From contig NZ_QVMO01000031.1 of assembly GCF_010501055.1 (NCBI RefSeq), forward strand, positions 1-43,506: DNA of 43,506 nt, written 5' to 3'. Below the pieces are notes generated by a model, which worked only from the letters and a program-made list of their open reading frames with translations, was not told the DNA's origin and ran no database searches. Of this stretch, positions 7,913 to 16,030 are shown in pieces; within the stretch, counting starts at the first letter, position 1, and each line of letters opens with the position of its first letter. The translations under genes were made by a program, and so were the position numbers. This DNA is from Dysgonomonas sp. 521. Its GTDB lineage: Bacteria > Bacteroidota > Bacteroidia > Bacteroidales > Dysgonomonadaceae.

Positions 7913-9166
7913 TTATGCTGCTAATCTCTGTTCAATAAGAGGTATATTTTTCTCTACAAGCTGTACTATTTGATTATGATACTCAGTATTCTTATTACAA
8001 ACACCACGGCTCTGTATGACTTGTAGCTTTGAGAGTGACACTTCAATAGTTTCCATTTTCTTTCCGTCAATACAGGCAGTAAGAATAAGAGAATCTTCTT
8101 TTGAATAGTAGCCTCCTACACAATGGTGCATCAGTTTCCCTTCCAATATGATTTCCTCTATACTTTCAAGTACCCGTACTTGTATATGTCCGTCAGAAAA
8201 TACAAGTCCGAAGAATTTAGCTTTAGCTTCTCGGAATGATTCTTCTTTTTCCCGTAGTTTTTCTACTTCTTTCTGCGCATCGGCTTTTGCTTTCTTCTGC
8301 ATATATCTGTCATGTTCTTTATTTAGATTGGCAGGGCATACATATTTAGCGTTATGTAGGTCTTTTCCGAACATGCGTAAATAATCGATATAGTCAAACC
8401 ATAGAGTAGCATCCTTTATCTGATATCCGTTACGGATACAGATACGGATGGATGCCCAGTAATTATCGAGTTTTCGGCTTGTATCGCTTAGGAACGCTTT
8501 AAATAGATGTGTTTGTTCTGATTTTAACAGGGTTTCCATTCGGTTATCCTTTAATAATGCCCTGTACACATCAAAAGGTCTTTGATTGAAATGACGCTTT
8601 TTAATGCCTGTTCTTTTAAGTTCGGGTATTAACTGCTGTTTCGGATAGTAGTAATACGGGAACAATCTGTTGTAAGCATCTACTTCGCTTCTCAGTTCCA
8701 AAGGAGTGCTGAATATCCACGAATCGTAATACATTGTACCCATTGTCTGACGCAGTTTAGCAAAGGTGCAGTATCTGCCGTCAGGTGCAATCCAATGTTG
8801 CATTACTTCGGCATGAGTGTATTCGGGATATGAACCGACCTTTGCAGTACATTTTATCATCAGGTAGCGGATGACCTGATAACCTTGACATGTAGTAATG
8901 AAACACAAGTATTCACAGCCTTTAAATATCCGTTTGTTAGTGGTCTGAACTTTTAGCTTTGCTTTGCAATTAGGGCATTCGTGTTCTCCTTCTTCGCCTG
9001 TGAATACATGGTTACATTCAGTACAGGTAACTTTACCTTTGGTGGTTCGCTGTCCGATATGCTCGATACAATTCTGATATCCCCATTGTATCTGTTCCTG
9101 TGTGATAGAGGGTAATTTCTTACTCGCTTCTACAACTGCCTGTTGGAATTTATTTTGTGGTTTCAT
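7913..9166 (-). CDS. PcfJ-like protein
   Basis: This 417-residue protein resembles the PcfJ family found on Bacteroidetes and Firmicutes conjugative elements. A zinc-ribbon-like CTEC...CPNC (Cys 48, 51, 64, 67) lies near the N-terminus. The middle is aromatic-rich, followed by a coiled-coil of Lys/Glu/Ala (about 295-325). The conserved PcfJ C-terminal block includes GKLMHHCVGGYYSK and ending VQLVEKNI. Pcf proteins were named on pCF10, where several act in conjugation; the biochemical role of PcfJ is not known. It follows the pcfK-like gene by 3 bases, the common pairing for these families. Confidence 0.87.
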   Translation of the reverse strand: MKPQNKFQQAVVEASKKLPSITQEQIQWGYQNCIEHIGQRTTKGKVTCTECNHVFTGEEGEHECPNCKAKLKVQTTNKRIFKGCEYLCFITTCQGYQVIRYLMIKCTAKVGSYPEYTHAEVMQHWIAPDGRYCTFAKLRQTMGTMYYDSWIFSTPLELRSEVDAYNRLFPYYYYPKQQLIPELKRTGIKKRHFNQRPFDVYRALLKDNRMETLLKSEQTHLFKAFLSDTSRKLDNYWASIRICIRNGYQIKDATLWFDYIDYLRMFGKDLHNAKYVCPANLNKEHDRYMQKKAKADAQKEVEKLREKEESFREAKAKFFGLVFSDGHIQVRVLESIEEIILEGKLMHHCVGGYYSKEDSLILTACIDGKKMETIEVSLSKLQVIQSRGVCNKNTEYHNQIVQLVEKNIPLIEQRLAA

Positions 9167-9169
9167 AGG

Positions 9170-9580
9170 TCAAAAATCAAATAATGTGGGTTGTGTATTT
9201 AATTCTACTCTCTTAGCCTTTTTAACAGGCTGTTTCATTTTGGTATAGGCTTCGTTCTGTAATTTCTTGATAGCTTCCTGCCGTGCTTCTGCCTTTTCTT
9301 CTTCTGTGAGTATTACCACATGGTTGACTACCGTTCGGGCATTTATCGGCTTACCGATATTGATGTTATCCTGTTCGTAATAATCGGTTGCCATCAGATA
9401 AATTTCTTCATCGGCAAAACCGTTGCAACCGCTTTTCTGTACAGTATTCAGAATGTATGTAATACAGTCGTCTATGTTCTTATCAGTCTTTGCGAACGAT
9501 TTGGCAAACAACGGGTCTGTTTCTGCCCGTTGTTCTAAATACGTTAATATGGTTCGTGTAAAATATGCTGTTGATTTCAT
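9170..9580 (-). CDS. PcfK-like protein
   Basis: This 136-residue protein has the PcfK-like family pattern: an N-terminal FTRTILTYLEQRAETDPLFAKSF, the segment DDCITYILNTVQKSGCNGFADEEIY, and a lysine-rich C-terminal tail. It is immediately upstream of the pcfJ-like gene, with 3 bases between them. That tight coupling suggests the two products act together. It is small and soluble; function is unknown beyond association with conjugative elements. It sits 8 bases downstream of the preceding operon gene. Confidence 0.87.
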   Translation of the reverse strand: MKSTAYFTRTILTYLEQRAETDPLFAKSFAKTDKNIDDCITYILNTVQKSGCNGFADEEIYLMATDYYEQDNINIGKPINARTVVNHVVILTEEEKAEARQEAIKKLQNEAYTKMKQPVKKAKRVELNTQPTLFDF

Positions 9581-9588
9581 GTCTTTAG

Positions 9589-10632
9589 TTATTTGTTGTT
9601 ATTATTTAGATTTAATACTCCTTCTAATTCTTCTCTTTTAGTTTTGGAAAATATCCATCCAGCCTTCTTGGTTTCCTTGTATGCCAATCTTGGATTGAAC
9701 TTCCCACCCATAGCAGATAATAAGTCTTTGATTGGCTTGGTATCTCCGAACAGGGCAATAGCTTTCTCTGAATAATCGACTATCTCAAATTGGAGGTTAT
9801 CAGATTGTATTTGTGCAGTGGGTTGTTGTTCCGATTCGTTTAGATTAGTATTATTGCTAGCTTTACCTGATTTATTGAGTTTGATATGGATACCATCGGG
9901 AGAGCCTGCTGTATAAGCGAATTCCTCGATTGTCCTTTCACGGTTATAAATAGGCTCTTTTTCTATTATCCATCCTCGGTACTTACTTTCTCCTAAATAG
10001 TAGCCTGCACCCATTGAATATTTTTCCCTGTGTTCGTAATCTTCGTTATATTCGGCTAAGTAGGCTGTACCCTCAAAGTTGGATGCGTGTTTACGCATTT
10101 CGGAGAATATATCCCGTGTATGTTTGGAGAAACCTAATATAACATTGCTTAGAGTAGAGGATGCAAAATAGTCTGTCTGTGAATCGGATTCATCCTGTTT
10201 CAAACGACCTACAATAATGGCTTTAGCATCGGCTGGGAGATTGTTTCTCAACCATTCACGACCGACAACCCGAACTTCTTCCCTGCGCTTTTCTTCGGCT
10301 CTTTGCTGTTCCATTTCATCCACCCGTTTGGCTTGTGCTTTGGCATAGAGTTTAGCTACTTCTTCTTCGGTCATAAACTCGATGTTTTTATCATCGTAAT
10401 ACATACCGATACCGAACTTTTGGCTCAAAGGTTTGATTATTTCGGATTGGTGGAAATCATGGCTTCTGAGGTTGATTAAATGGTAATGATACCCGAAATC
10501 ATTATGTGTTATTTTATATACTACATACCTGCTGTATGAATAGCCTTCCATTTGTACAATTTGGTTTACTTCTACTGATTTTACATCTGTATCTGTTGTT
10601 GTTCCTCCGAATAGGGAATATAATTTAGTCAT
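9589..10632 (-). CDS. Hypothetical ICE protein with C-terminal domain shared with ArdC-type and plasmid proteins
   Basis: This 347-residue soluble protein has an uncharacterised N-terminus, a charged helical stretch (about 110-140) and a middle region of unknown fold. Its C-terminal 65 residues, containing YSEKAIALFGDTKPIKDLL, GGKFNPRL and GWIFSKTK, are a small domain that I recognise from many Bacteroidetes mobile-element proteins, often at the end of antirestriction or methylase-like polypeptides. No catalytic motif of ArdC or a methylase is visible, so I do not assign an enzymatic function. It is co-transcribed with pcfK and pcfJ. Confidence 0.75.
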   Translation of the reverse strand: MTKLYSLFGGTTTDTDVKSVEVNQIVQMEGYSYSRYVVYKITHNDFGYHYHLINLRSHDFHQSEIIKPLSQKFGIGMYYDDKNIEFMTEEEVAKLYAKAQAKRVDEMEQQRAEEKRREEVRVVGREWLRNNLPADAKAIIVGRLKQDESDSQTDYFASSTLSNVILGFSKHTRDIFSEMRKHASNFEGTAYLAEYNEDYEHREKYSMGAGYYLGESKYRGWIIEKEPIYNRERTIEEFAYTAGSPDGIHIKLNKSGKASNNTNLNESEQQPTAQIQSDNLQFEIVDYSEKAIALFGDTKPIKDLLSAMGGKFNPRLAYKETKKAGWIFSKTKREELEGVLNLNNNNK

Positions 10633-10644
10633 GGCTGTGTAATT

Positions 10645-10929
10645 TTAAAAGATGAGTAATAGAACTAATGCGATAATGATGATAAAAGAGAGAAGGGAAA
10701 GAATGACTTTTAGTACAAACTTCACTACCTTAAACACAAGGCATATTCCCATATAAGCAAATACACCACCAAACACGACAGATGTATTTATACTCAGTTG
10801 CGTAACAAACCACGCACACAATGCAAACCCTGCTACCCACAAACCAAATTTTATGATGATTCCAAAGGGGAGGGAGTTTTGTTTCAATATGTTTTTTCCG
10901 TTTCTCATAATTATGACATTTTTTTTCAT
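10645..10929 (-). CDS. Small membrane protein, first gene of the pcf-like operon
   Basis: This 94-residue protein has a short basic N-terminus and two to three hydrophobic segments (about 22-42, 48-66 and 68-94), ending in an almost purely hydrophobic helix. I do not recognise the family. The start is uncertain: ATG at 10929 gives MKKNVIIMRNGK, and a second Met occurs at residue 8. It precedes the next operon gene by 12 bases. Its place at the head of the operon suggests an inner-membrane partner of the PcfJ/K set, by inference only. Confidence 0.65.
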   Translation of the reverse strand: MKKNVIIMRNGKNILKQNSLPFGIIIKFGLWVAGFALCAWFVTQLSINTSVVFGGVFAYMGICLVFKVVKFVLKVILSLLSFIIIIALVLLLIF

Positions 10930-11066
10930 GCGTCATCCGTCAGGTCGGTCGTTTTTGTTTCATAGAGCAACAAAAGGTATTGTGTTTAAAGCAGGGATGT
11001 TTTTCCGTCAATAAATACGCTCGCCGAAGGAAAGAGGAAGATTTTTGCGGAAACCTGAAAGGCTCT

Positions 11067-11100
11067 GAACATAAATGTTCTAAACACTATCATACCTTTG
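11067..11100 (+). promoter_or_regulatory. Promoter with palindromic operator
   Basis: The -7 box TACCTTTG (11093-11100) is preceded by the palindrome GAACAT-AA-ATGTTC (11067-11080), which covers the -33 region. The transcript would start near 11107, almost on an ATG at 11106. Its product, if any, is unknown; a small RNA is possible. Confidence 0.45.
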
Positions 11101-11359
11101 CTCTGATGAACAATAGACCGAACAAGGATGGCTTCGAGATAAACGTGGAATGGTTATGGAAGAAACGGGAAAGGACATCGTTAGAAGTCAATAATCTACT
11201 CCGCAAGTGTAGCTTCCGCTACTCGTGCTTAGTTATCCGAGACTGTTTCTTGAAATGGAATATAAATGCAATGCAGGAAAGTGTCGCAGGATTTGGTAAT
11301 ACTTTATCGAAAACCTCAAAACAATAAAAAGTCGATCATGGGAGAAATAATAAAACTTG

Positions 11360-11395
11360 TTGACATACTGTTGTCATCCCTGCATAATACATTTG
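11360..11395 (+). promoter_or_regulatory. Promoter and dyad of the VOC-WYL-GyrI operon
   Basis: TTGACA (11360-11365), 17 bases, CATAAT (11383-11388) is close to an E. coli sigma70 promoter, unusual for Bacteroidota. An overlapping TACATTTG (11388-11395) fits the native -7 box. The dyad TGACA-N6-TGTCA (11361-11376) overlaps the promoter and is a candidate operator for the WYL regulator. Confidence 0.5.
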
Positions 11396-11425
11396 CATTG
11401 TAGTTAAATTTAAAAACATTTAAAC

Positions 11426-11830
11426 ATGAAAATCAAACCTTATTTAGCCTACAATGGCAATGCAGAAGAAGCGTTAAACTTTTATGCCGGAGTATTCAAC
11501 GGAACTGTGGGAGAAATCTACCGTTACGAAGAATATCAGGAAATGGAATGTCCTGCGGAATACAAAAACAAAATAATCCATTCCTGCCTCACCTTTAATG
11601 ACTGTACCATCAGCGTGGCAGACACAATGCCCGGTACAAAAGCCGACTTTGGCTCTATGGGATATACACTCACTGTATTTTGCGATACGGAACAACAATT
11701 TAAAGACATTTATACTAAATTAGCTGTCGGCGGACAGATAAAATGTGAACTTTGCCAGCCATCTTATGCCAAACTATATGCTGAAATTATTGACAAATTC
11801 GGCGTATCTTGGGCATTGATTATCGAATAA
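11426..11830 (+). CDS. VOC-fold protein of the PhnB/glyoxalase type
   Basis: This 134-residue protein is full length for the PhnB-like branch of the vicinal oxygen chelate family. It starts with MKIKPYLAYNGNAEEALNFY, the typical opening with the AEEAL(N/E)FY motif, and contains HSCLTFNDCTISVADT and a C-terminal DKFGVSWAL. Members often work in antibiotic or electrophile resistance, but many are uncharacterised. It is the first gene of a three-gene operon; the WYL regulator follows after 10 bases. The substrate is not readable from sequence. Confidence 0.9.
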   Translation: MKIKPYLAYNGNAEEALNFYAGVFNGTVGEIYRYEEYQEMECPAEYKNKIIHSCLTFNDCTISVADTMPGTKADFGSMGYTLTVFCDTEQQFKDIYTKLAVGGQIKCELCQPSYAKLYAEIIDKFGVSWALIIE

Positions 11831-11840
11831 AAACAGCAGA

Positions 11841-12782
11841 GTGGATAAAGACTTAAACCGGATTGACCGCATATCGGCATTATTAGTACAATTACAGTCG
11901 CGACCGATTGTTAAAGCCTCCGAAATGGCAGAACGTTTCGGGGTAAGTCTGCGCACTATCTATCGGGATATGCGTACCCTGTCGGAAGCAGGTGTGCCAA
12001 TATGCGGCAATTCGGGTGTAGGTTATTCTTTGATAGAAGGTTACAGGCTGCCATCTCTTATGTTTACCAAAGAGGAAGCAATGGCTTTCCTTACCGCCGA
12101 AAAAATTATCGAGCAACTTACCGATAACCAGAACAGCAACTACTTTCGCCAGGGAATGGATAAAATACGAGCCGCATTGCGTGCTGTGGATAAAAAATAC
12201 CTTCACGATATGGATTCCACTATCGCGGTGTACAGAAGCCGGAATGCCGACGAAAGTTTACCTAATTTGATGCAGGTAATATTGAGCAGTATAAACGATA
12301 AGCTGATTATAGAGATCGACTACATCAATGCCGACGAAAATAAGAGCAAACGGTTATTGGAAGCTGTGGGTATCAGCTATTCGCATCCTCGCTGGTATCT
12401 TTCGGCATGGTGCCATTTGCGGAAAGAATACCGAATGTTCAGGCTTGACCGTATTAACAGTATACAAACAACGGGTAATGAACATACGAAAATTCATCCG
12501 CCATTAGAATCGCTTCTTGGATGTGATGATCCGGGGTGCTTGACAGAAGTTGTCCTGCATACAAGTAGAGAAGTATCCAAACGTTTTGCCGACAGGTGCT
12601 ATTTTATGGGACTGGTGGAAGAAAAAGAGCTGGAAAGCGGTCGAATAGAACAAACCTACATGGCTTATTCTCTCGAAGCCCTTGCAAGATGGGTATTGGC
12701 AAATGCCGATACGACAACAGTGATTAAACCTGTTGAAATAAAAGAAATTATAAAACAAATCATTAAAAATTTAGACTTATGA
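11841..12782 (+). CDS. YafY-type transcriptional regulator (HTH_11 plus WYL domain)
   Basis: This 313-residue protein has an N-terminal winged HTH of the DeoR/HTH_11 type (residues about 8-60; SEMAERFGVSLRTIYRDMRTL region) and a C-terminal WYL ligand-sensing domain. WYL features include SYSHPRWYLSAWCHLRKEYRMFRLDRI. Such regulators usually sense a small ligand or nucleic acid and control adjacent genes. The start is a GTG at 11841, chosen because it places the HTH at the usual distance and lies 10 bases after the VOC gene. Its stop overlaps the GyrI-like start (ATGA). It probably controls its own operon, perhaps through the dyad at 11361-11376. Confidence 0.92.
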   Translation: MDKDLNRIDRISALLVQLQSRPIVKASEMAERFGVSLRTIYRDMRTLSEAGVPICGNSGVGYSLIEGYRLPSLMFTKEEAMAFLTAEKIIEQLTDNQNSNYFRQGMDKIRAALRAVDKKYLHDMDSTIAVYRSRNADESLPNLMQVILSSINDKLIIEIDYINADENKSKRLLEAVGISYSHPRWYLSAWCHLRKEYRMFRLDRINSIQTTGNEHTKIHPPLESLLGCDDPGCLTEVVLHTSREVSKRFADRCYFMGLVEEKELESGRIEQTYMAYSLEALARWVLANADTTTVIKPVEIKEIIKQIIKNLDL

Positions 12783-13252
12783 AGATAAATAGTGCAGAAA
12801 TAAAGAATCTTAATCCTATTAAAACAATCGCGATTTCACACCTTGGAGATTATTCAGGTATAGGAAAAACATTTGAGAAATTAGCCGCGTGGGCCGGAGC
12901 CAATAACCTGTGGACAGCATCTCCTAAAATGGCAGGCATCTACCATGATGATCCGATGAACACTCCTGTTGATAAATTACGTTCGGAAGCTTGTCTGGAG
13001 AATCTTTCCGGCATCGAACCCGCGGAGGGTATGAAACACTATACAATAAGCGGAGGCAAATATTTTGTTATGCAGGTAGAAGTTTCTATGGCCGAATATG
13101 GCGAAGCTTGGAAAAAAGTATATGCTGTGCTTGATGAAAAAGGATATGTGTGCGACACACGGGATCATTACGAACTGTATGTGAGTTGTGCGGGTGATAC
13201 ACAGGATGCAGATGCTCCGTGGATAGTAGATTTGTGCATCCCGGTGAAATAA
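12779..13252 (+). CDS. GyrI-like small-molecule-binding protein
   Basis: This 157-residue protein has the GyrI-like/AraC effector-binding fold: a TIAISHLGDYSGIGKTFEKLAAWA opening, a Tyr/Asp-rich middle with AGIYHDDPMNTP, and a C-terminal YELYVSC followed by DLCIPVK. The family binds or hydrolyses hydrophobic small molecules and can protect gyrase or act as a drug sensor. It overlaps the WYL regulator by 4 bases, so translation is likely coupled. In this setting it may sense or sequester the same compound handled by the VOC protein; this is inference. Confidence 0.9.
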   Translation: MKINSAEIKNLNPIKTIAISHLGDYSGIGKTFEKLAAWAGANNLWTASPKMAGIYHDDPMNTPVDKLRSEACLENLSGIEPAEGMKHYTISGGKYFVMQVEVSMAEYGEAWKKVYAVLDEKGYVCDTRDHYELYVSCAGDTQDADAPWIVDLCIPVK

Positions 13253-13269
13253 ATTTTCTATTATTAAAA

Positions 13270-13312
13270 CAGAACAGCTGCGCAATGGTTTTATGCAGCT
13301 GTTCTGCTTTAT
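13270..13312 (+). terminator. Terminator of the VOC-WYL-GyrI operon
   Basis: Strong perfect stem CAGAACAGCTGC (13270-13281) and GCAGCTGTTCTG (13295-13306), loop of 13 bases, then CTTTATTTTG. Confidence 0.85.
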
Positions 13313-13574
13313 TTTGCTGTCAGCATAAAATAGGGAAATTATAACAAATCTATAACTGCAAAATAGCGAAGTATACACTTATTGTAATTCCTTCAAAATT
13401 TCCTTTAACCCGGAATCGGCATCCTCCGGTATTCCATTTTTTGTATAATCTTTCGGTACGGTATATTTTTCTGTTATCAATCCGGCGATAGCCCTTACAT
13501 AGGAAATTATAATAGCTGAAGTTTTAATACAACAAAGCCTTATTTTAACCGATTCATTTCCTATTTTTGTAAGT
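13313..13574. other. Spacer before umuD with a possible gene remnant
   Basis: No complete gene is visible between the terminator and umuD. On the - strand, from about 13512 down to a stop at 13379, the frame reads like real protein (AGLITEKYTVPKDYTKNGIP, then acidic/leucine residues to ELQ). It has no good start and overlaps the umuD promoter area upstream. It may be the tail of a decayed gene. Confidence 0.3.
13562..13569 (+). promoter_or_regulatory. Candidate -7 box of the umuD operon
   Basis: TATTTTTG fits TAnnTTTG but lies only 5 bases before the ATG at 13575, which would give an almost leaderless mRNA. No good TTTG occurs at the expected -33 distance. The true promoter may be elsewhere in the spacer. 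Confidence 0.35.
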
Positions 13575-14012
13575 ATGGATAAACCGGTTACCATAGAAAT
13601 ATTCAAGGCCGAAACCAATATAGAATTGGCATTGCCGATAGCGGACGAAGGCATTAAGGCGGGATTCCCGTCTCCCGCTCAGGACTTCATGGATTTGGCT
13701 ATCGACCTGAATAAGGAGTTGGTAAAGCATCCGGCTGCTACATTTTATGGTCGGGTAAAAGGCGACAGTATGGTTGACGCGGGTATTTATGACGGGGATA
13801 TCCTGATTATCGACAAATCGCTCGAGCCCCGTGATGGGAATATGGCAGTCTGCTATATCGACGGGGAATTTACCATCAAGCATATCAAAATAGAGAAGGA
13901 GGCCGTTTGGCTGATTCCTGCCAATGAGCAATATAAACCGATTAAAGTAACCGAAGACAACGATTTCCTGATCTGGGGAATCGTAACTTATTCGATAAAA
14001 AAGCAAAGATAA
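13575..14012 (+). CDS. umuD: UmuD-like translesion polymerase subunit (S24 self-cleaving protein)
   Basis: This 145-residue protein is the normal length of UmuD. The Ala-Gly cleavage site is A29-G30 in KAGFPSPAQDF, the catalytic serine is Ser65 in GDSM, and the catalytic lysine is Lys102 in GEFTIKHIK. Activated RecA promotes self-cleavage to the active form, which joins UmuC to make DNA polymerase V for damage tolerance. The gene heads the operon umuD-X-umuC carried on the ICE. LexA-type boxes are not evident, so the SOS link is unclear in this lineage. Confidence 0.93.
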   Translation: MDKPVTIEIFKAETNIELALPIADEGIKAGFPSPAQDFMDLAIDLNKELVKHPAATFYGRVKGDSMVDAGIYDGDILIIDKSLEPRDGNMAVCYIDGEFTIKHIKIEKEAVWLIPANEQYKPIKVTEDNDFLIWGIVTYSIKKQR

Positions 14013-14033
14013 AAACCTTAATTTAGTATTTCA

Positions 14034-14705
14034 ATGTTTAAAAACTGGTTTGGAAAAAAGAAAAATAAAGAAGAGCCTGCATCAACAGATAAATATACCA
14101 TCAATAAAGGAGAAAATATCCCGGCTCAAAAAAAGAGTAATAGCTTATATAAAGTTGTTAGGGATATATCTGATAATTTATCTCAAAAACTGGAATCATC
14201 GACAATTCCGCTTTGGATAGGACAGCTATATATGCATTATTGGAATAAAAATACTTTAGAGGATTTGAATAATCCTGAATGGCAGAATCAAGGTATGTTC
14301 TTTTGGAGAATAGAAGAGCCCTTTCCTAATAAATCCCTGCCTCCATCTTTCGAATTGATGGATAAACGGATATTTAGGATTACACATGAAGTCCGTATTT
14401 TTCAAGGAACGGCAATGCCTTGGTTCGGCATGCCCGGAGGTGGATTGAAGATGGGATTCGGAGATCAAAATACGCCTATTCCTATAAAAGAAATGCAGAA
14501 TAAGGATATTATTGAATATATAGAATTGGTAGAGCTATCAGAAGAAAATACAGATATACTATACGACCGTGAACGTTATACATTAATAGCAGGTGGGAAT
14601 ATTACATATGAGGATAATACCTTTTATCTGGATGGTGCACCTGTCTCTTTGTCTACAGCATATAGTGCAGGTGTAATACATGTCGGTAAAGTTGTAAACT
14701 ATTAA
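14034..14705 (+). CDS. TNT (DUF4237)-like protein inserted between umuD and umuC
   Basis: This 223-residue cytoplasmic protein has a basic, disordered N-terminus (about 1-35) and a core that resembles the tuberculosis necrotizing toxin family. SLPP at residues 101-104 is followed by a strand region and PWFGMPGGGLK at 129-139, then IKEMQNKDIIEYIELVEL, which matches the usual end of that fold. TNT enzymes hydrolyse NAD(P)+. In the family the loop is usually FGQPGGG with a glutamine important for activity; here Met133 replaces it, so catalysis is doubtful. No signal or export domain is seen. It is 21 bases after umuD and 9 bases before umuC, so it is co-transcribed. The family call rests on motif resemblance only. 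Confidence 0.62.
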   Translation: MFKNWFGKKKNKEEPASTDKYTINKGENIPAQKKSNSLYKVVRDISDNLSQKLESSTIPLWIGQLYMHYWNKNTLEDLNNPEWQNQGMFFWRIEEPFPNKSLPPSFELMDKRIFRITHEVRIFQGTAMPWFGMPGGGLKMGFGDQNTPIPIKEMQNKDIIEYIELVELSEENTDILYDRERYTLIAGGNITYEDNTFYLDGAPVSLSTAYSAGVIHVGKVVNY

Positions 14706-14714
14706 ATAATCAAA

Positions 14715-15965
14715 ATGTACGCCCTATGCGACTGCAATAACTTTTTTGTTTCCTGCGAACGGGTTTTCAATCCCTCGCTGAACAATCGTCCTGTCGTTGT
14801 GCTCAGCAACAATGACGGATGTGTTATTGCCCGAAGTAACGAAGCCAAAGCATTGGGTATAAAAATGGCTGTGCCCTTCTTCCAAATTAAGGATTTGGTA
14901 AAGAAACACCATATAGCCGTTCATTCGACCAACTTCACCTTGTACGGCGATATGTCGGCAAGGGTAATGACCATCCTGTCAGGGCTTGTCCCTGAACTTG
15001 AACAGTATTCCGTGGATGAAGCATTCCTAAATCTGTCGGGCATCAGCGATTTGGGTGTTTATAGCAGGCATATCATAGATACAACAACCAAATGCACGGG
15101 TATCCCCGTATCATTAGGAGTTGCCCCGACCAAGACATTAGCCAAGATTGCCAATCATTTTGCCAAGAAATACAAAGGCTACAAACAGCTTTGTATTATC
15201 GACACGGAAGAAAAACGGATAAAAGCCCTGCAAAAAATAGCAATAGGCGAAGTATGGGGTATCGGACGTAATTATGCACGCACATTGGAATACCACAGTA
15301 TAAAAACTGCCTATGACTTTACTCAAAAAAGCCGTTCGTGGGTAAGACGTAAGATGTCTGTCATCGGGGAGCGCACCTGGATGGAGTTACAGGGAATACC
15401 CTGTATCGGAAAAGATGACCTTGAAACGGAAAAGCAGCAAATATGCACTTCCCGCAGTTTCGGACAGCCTATAACCGAATACAACAATCTGTTGGAAGCG
15501 GTAGCCTCTTTGGCATCCTTAAGCGTCAGTAAGCTGAGGAAACAAAAATCTGTAACAAAAGGAATTTATATATTCCTGCAAACCAACCGCTTCAAGGATG
15601 AAGTATATAAACCATCCAAGATTATCCCCTTATCATTTTATACGGCTGATATAGCGGAGATAATCGGCTATTGCCGCAAAGCTCTTGATTCCATCTATAT
15701 GCCAGACATGGAATATAAACGGGCAGGGGTAGTATTAGCGGATATAATACCGGAAGAATATTCAACGGCAGATTTGTTCGATCCCATTGACAGAGAAAAA
15801 CAAAAACGGCTGAATGAGGCATTGGACGAGATAGCCAAAAAGAACGGCAGGGAAGCCGTAAAAGTCGCTGTTCAGGGAAACGGTTACAAGGCAAACATCC
15901 GGCAGGAGCATTTATCCCGGCGATTTACCACTAACCTGAATGAGATAATTGAAATAAAAGCATAG
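14715..15965 (+). CDS. umuC: UmuC-like Y-family DNA polymerase
   Basis: This 416-residue protein is full length for UmuC. The catalytic acidic residues are Asp6 in [10 protein letters not shown] and Asp101-Glu102 in [10 protein letters not shown], and the finger region has [18 protein letters not shown]. The helix-hairpin region ([13 protein letters not shown]) and the little-finger domain follow. With cleaved UmuD it forms polymerase V, an error-prone translesion enzyme. It is the third gene of the umuD-X-umuC operon. umuDC pairs are frequent cargo on conjugative elements and can add mutability to the host. Confidence 0.95.
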   Translation: MYALCDCNNFFVSCERVFNPSLNNRPVVVLSNNDGCVIARSNEAKALGIKMAVPFFQIKDLVKKHHIAVHSTNFTLYGDMSARVMTILSGLVPELEQYSVDEAFLNLSGISDLGVYSRHIIDTTTKCTGIPVSLGVAPTKTLAKIANHFAKKYKGYKQLCIIDTEEKRIKALQKIAIGEVWGIGRNYARTLEYHSIKTAYDFTQKSRSWVRRKMSVIGERTWMELQGIPCIGKDDLETEKQQICTSRSFGQPITEYNNLLEAVASLASLSVSKLRKQKSVTKGIYIFLQTNRFKDEVYKPSKIIPLSFYTADIAEIIGYCRKALDSIYMPDMEYKRAGVVLADIIPEEYSTADLFDPIDREKQKRLNEALDEIAKKNGREAVKVAVQGNGYKANIRQEHLSRRFTTNLNEIIEIKA

Positions 15966-15971
15966 GGTATA

Positions 15972-16001
15972 TTTGCAATACATAAAATGATTTTATCTTT
16001 G
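15972..16001 (+). promoter_or_regulatory. Promoter of the histone-H1-like gene
   Basis: TTTG (15972-15975), 18 bases, TATCTTTG (15994-16001). This is the canonical Bacteroidota promoter form, 29 bases before the ATG at 16031. Confidence 0.75.
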
Positions 16002-16030
16002 CCTGAATTTTAAAATAAACGAAAAACAAT

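Larger units (their letters stand above)
10930..11425. other. Divergent intergenic region with two promoters, no convincing gene
   Basis: This 496-base stretch separates the - strand pcf-like operon from the + strand VOC operon. An ORF at 10980-11327 is open, but its translation is Cys/Arg/Lys-rich with no family likeness; only its last 73 codons (ATG 11106) follow a promoter. Visible signals are a palindrome with a TACCTTTG box at 11067-11100 and a sigma70-like promoter with a dyad at 11360-11395. Confidence 0.5.

Noticed and set aside
10980..11327. A 115-codon + strand ORF between the pcf-like operon and the VOC gene
   Set aside because: Its first third precedes the only good promoter, composition is Cys/Arg-rich and no family is recognisable; only a leaderless 73-codon tail could be expressed.
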